Source of the DNA: Alentia gelatinosa
Taxonomy: Eukaryota; Annelida; Polychaeta; Phyllodocida; Polynoidae
DNA: 64,000 bases
Reading direction: 5' to 3'
Assembly (NCBI GenBank): GCA_950022655.1
Contig: OX465583.1
Coordinates: 35,925,360 to 35,989,359, forward strand
A program made the position numbers and the translations under genes. Below the pieces are notes generated by a model. The model did no database searches, was not told the DNA's origin, and saw only the letters and a list, made by a program, of their open reading frames with translations. Positions 61,644 through 64,000 of the stretch are shown in pieces (position 1 is the stretch's first letter; the number at the start of each line of letters is the position of its first letter).

Positions 61644-62342
61644 ATTGAAGCAGAGACAGGTTTGGAAATAGTGAAAGTTTATTGAACTATTGAGGTTATT
61701 GATAAAGTTAATATATATAGAAATTCTATTGATAGTCAAGTATAAGAAATGGGAAAAAACCAGCACGAAAGACCTGCACGATGAACTAGCCGTGGACATG
61801 TTACAATCTCGCCGAGACATGCAACTACTAGTACAGATGCACAAGCTATCGTCCAAACAGGAGTTGTTAGAAGAGAACCGGAGAGTAACGAGGAGTACCC
61901 GAAACCTGAAATTCAAAGTGCCCGTTGCACAGACTGGACTGTACCAGAAGTCACCTGTGTACAGAGGACATCAACTCTGGTCACAGCTAAGCGCAACTGA
62001 ACAGAGGATAACTAGTGTCAAAGAGTTTAAAACATGTATTGAACATAAATTGTCCAAGTTTGAGTGGAGGAAACAATAGCTATAACAATTGATTAAGGGT
62101 CTCTATTGTGGTATGGTATGCTGTGTAATCATTTACATCATCATCACTCATAATAGTTAAGTGTATTATATGTTGATCCTATGTGTAACCAGAGAATATG
62201 TATAACACAGTGGAAGAACTGCATGTGCAGAACTGTTGTTTTGTCAAATAAAAAAAATAGATAAAAAAATATGCATATATATATATATATACATGTATAT
62301 ATATGCATATTGGGGAAAGTCTGATTAATGAAGAGTAATGCC
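61644..62342 (-). repeat. Direct repeat B1, split by a LINE insertion
   Basis: The parts 61644-61734 and 62306-62342 together match B2 (61323-61450). The 570 bp between them are a 5'-truncated LINE tail. Confidence 0.55.
61735..62300 (+). mobile_element. 5'-truncated LINE tail (RT C-terminus and 3' UTR)
   Basis: The plus-strand frame to 62079 ends TGLYQKSPVYRGHQLWSQLS...SVKEFKTCIEHKL, the conserved C-terminal end of LINE RT proteins (WN-x-LP ... S-x-x-x-FK-type block). A 3' UTR follows, with an aataaaaaaaatagat A-rich end and a TA-rich tract. It lies inside repeat B1. Confidence 0.65.
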
Positions 62343-62349
62343 AACGGCA

Positions 62350-63054
62350 GAGGTCAAGGCCAAGGCCACCTTCTTGGAGGGTTCGGACGGAACGTAGGCT
62401 CTGAGGGAGGTGAACGAGGACCAAGTTCTATGGTGGAGGAGGGCCAAGTCCAGAGCCCCATGGAGAGCGGCCTGTCGGGTGCCTCCCCTTCGGAGAGAAT
62501 GAAGGGAGGCCGAGGGAGCCGAAGGAGGTCAAGGCGGCCCAGAGGAGAGCTGTGAGGGCTTGGAGGAGAGAGGGGATCCTTCCCCATCCGTGAAGGCGTA
62601 GGTACTGGGAAAGGCTGGGTAAGCCTCGATGTAGGCTCGCCATGCGGAGACTGGGCATGCCAGAGAACCTCGGAAGGGCTGAACCGCCAGAGGGAGGGGT
62701 GGCTCAGAGGAGGTCCTTGTCTTGGAAGAATGGAAGAGGACCACTAGACCTGAGGGGGAGGGGACGACGTCCTCCCTCCTGAGGGAATGGTGCCCCGGTC
62801 TTCCTCCAGGGGCTCTTCACAGGCACCAGCTTGGAGGCCCTGAGGAGGGCGAAGTACCCGATCAGAATGGCGGCCTTCGGGGCGAGTCTGGCCGAACTCA
62901 ATCTGTCAAGGTAGTGTGAGACTCCCAAGATGTCCGAGGGCAGGAGGCGAAGAGCACAGGATGGAACATGTGCGGCGAGTTTGTCGGCGCCTTTCGCTAC
63001 TGTGAGGGCTAGTGGGGAGGTGAAGGAGTAGGTGTCTCCTCCTGCGAGGCCCAC
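62350..63054 (-). pseudogene. Tyrosine recombinase fragment (DIRS/Ngaro-type), frameshifted
   Basis: The minus strand encodes ALRLLPSDILGVSHYLDRL then ILIGYFALLRASKLVP, the N-terminal helix pair and first catalytic-Arg region of retroelement tyrosine recombinases. A shift of frame near 62740 then gives LFHSSKTRTS...LACPVSAWRAYIEAYP, the SKT and CPV-A boxes. The C-terminal H-x-x-R and Tyr boxes are too decayed to place. It is GC-rich, unlike its flanks. Confidence 0.65.
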
Positions 63055-63599
63055 CCAGGACCTCGCTCCGGAAGCATAATTGTTTTTCTACTTTTGTTGC
63101 TATAAATCATATCACAGTCATAGATTTATAATACATGTATTTGAATGCTATGTATAGCATAGTAAGTGTCGATAATATTCCAAACTTTAGGATTGATTCT
63201 AAAGAGGGGTGAAGTACAAAACTACACTGGCGGCACCTGTAGCTCTGAAGAATACTAATGGTACTTTACTCTGAAAAAAAAGAGACAAGCTTCGCTCTTT
63301 TTATTGATCAGCATGAAGAAAATTCATGTGCCTTTTCCTATGTCGAACAATGAGAATATCAACTTAATGGTGTTTAAAATTACAATAATTCTTTACTTCA
63401 AAATCAATTCATGAAGGTACGAATATCTTCACTTTTGTATAAGCCTGCTTTGTCCTACAATCCTTATCACTGGTAATGGAGGCTGGACCCTCCACCCCCG
63501 GGCTGCATGGCCTTATTTATGGATGGTCCCAGACCGAGAAGTCTACAGTATATACTACGGGAGCAGAATACCCCAATCCCCTTGTCGGAGCATATGATA
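63055..63599. other. Intergenic DNA, no gene recognised
   Basis: AT-rich DNA between the recombinase fragment and the terminal MITE. No coding-looking frame. Confidence 0.4.
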
Positions 63600-63970
63600 T
63601 TAACCCTTTAAGACGGCCACCTGTGGCAGAGCTGTCACCATATGGACGGGTGCTAGTGATAGTGTATACCGCTAGGGGACAAACACATTTGGGGTAAAGT
63701 CATAATTTGATTGTTCTATCACTTCATATTATTGATAATCAATAATATCTCACTTAGCTTATTAACATTAAATTTGATGTTATGCCTACATTTTCTGAAG
63801 ATTTCATGTATACATATTGATAAATTATTTCCTTGTCAAAAAATTTTCATAGATTTAAGAGAATTTGATGCCTTGAGGCATTATTTGGCCTGGGCCGGTT
63901 GATGCCTCAAGGCATCATTCGGTCTGGACTGGTTGATGCCTCAAGGCATCATTCGTCCTTAAAGGGTTAA
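63600..63970. mobile_element. piggyBac-like MITE with TTAA ends
   Basis: TTAA at 63600-63603 and 63967-63970 flanks a 363-bp element whose ends are CCCTTTAAGACGG and, inverted, CCCTTTAAGGACG. TTAA duplication plus CCC-type termini is the signature of piggyBac elements. The right side contains three 34-bp repeats (from 63866, 63900, 63934) with a tgatgcctcaaggcatca palindrome. It has no ORF. Confidence 0.75.
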
Positions 63971-64000
63971 GTTTATTACTGAGAGGTGGCTGTCTTCCAT

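Noticed and set aside
62354..62587. Pro-rich frames opposite and beside the recombinase fragment
   Set aside because: They are shadow frames of the GC-rich recombinase remnant; only the pieces with SKT and CPV boxes are informative.

Overview
This is a stretch of a eukaryotic (animal) nuclear genome. Genes are split by GT-AG introns, intergenic DNA is AT-rich and full of transposon debris, and the retroelements (Penelope-like, DIRS/Ngaro-type, LINE, tRNA-Leu-primed LTR) are typical of marine invertebrates. A mollusc or other lophotrochozoan, or an invertebrate deuterostome, fits; the species cannot be told from the sequence alone.

Layout. 1-1500: repeats. 1574-2143 (-): first coding exon of an unidentified gene, head to head with the next gene. 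3605-20419 (+): a complete 17-exon TICRR (Treslin/SLD3) gene of about 1,975 codons, rebuilt exon by exon with every splice phase matching. 20.4-27.3 kb: no convincing gene. 27303-35670 (-): a three-exon gene for a TRIF-like (TICAM-like) innate immune adaptor of about 841 aa, with a TIR domain, a coiled-coil stretch, a Pro/Tyr-rich region, a RHIM and a C-terminal tail with a duplicated motif. 35.7-45 kb: dispersed repeats and a LINE remnant.

45-52 kb is a nest of mobile DNA. A small inverted-repeat element was invaded by a 2.76-kb non-autonomous LTR retrotransposon (two near-identical LTRs, 4-bp target duplication, tRNA-Leu primer site, polypurine tract, interior made of three 15-bp minisatellites). 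It was also invaded by a Penelope-like fragment with a 14-bp target duplication and a hammerhead-ribozyme-like motif. A second copy of the host element lies 2 kb away without these insertions.

55.6-64 kb: a broken DIRS-type gag/RT fragment (-), a LINE RT fragment (-) with an internal 129-bp duplication, a tyrosine-recombinase fragment (-) followed by B1-A2-B2 split direct repeats like those of Ngaro/PAT elements (B1 itself hit by a 5'-truncated LINE), and a piggyBac-like MITE with TTAA ends.

The two complete genes act in unrelated processes: replication origin firing (TICRR) and TIR/RHIM signalling. All domain calls were made by reading the sequence; no database search was run.
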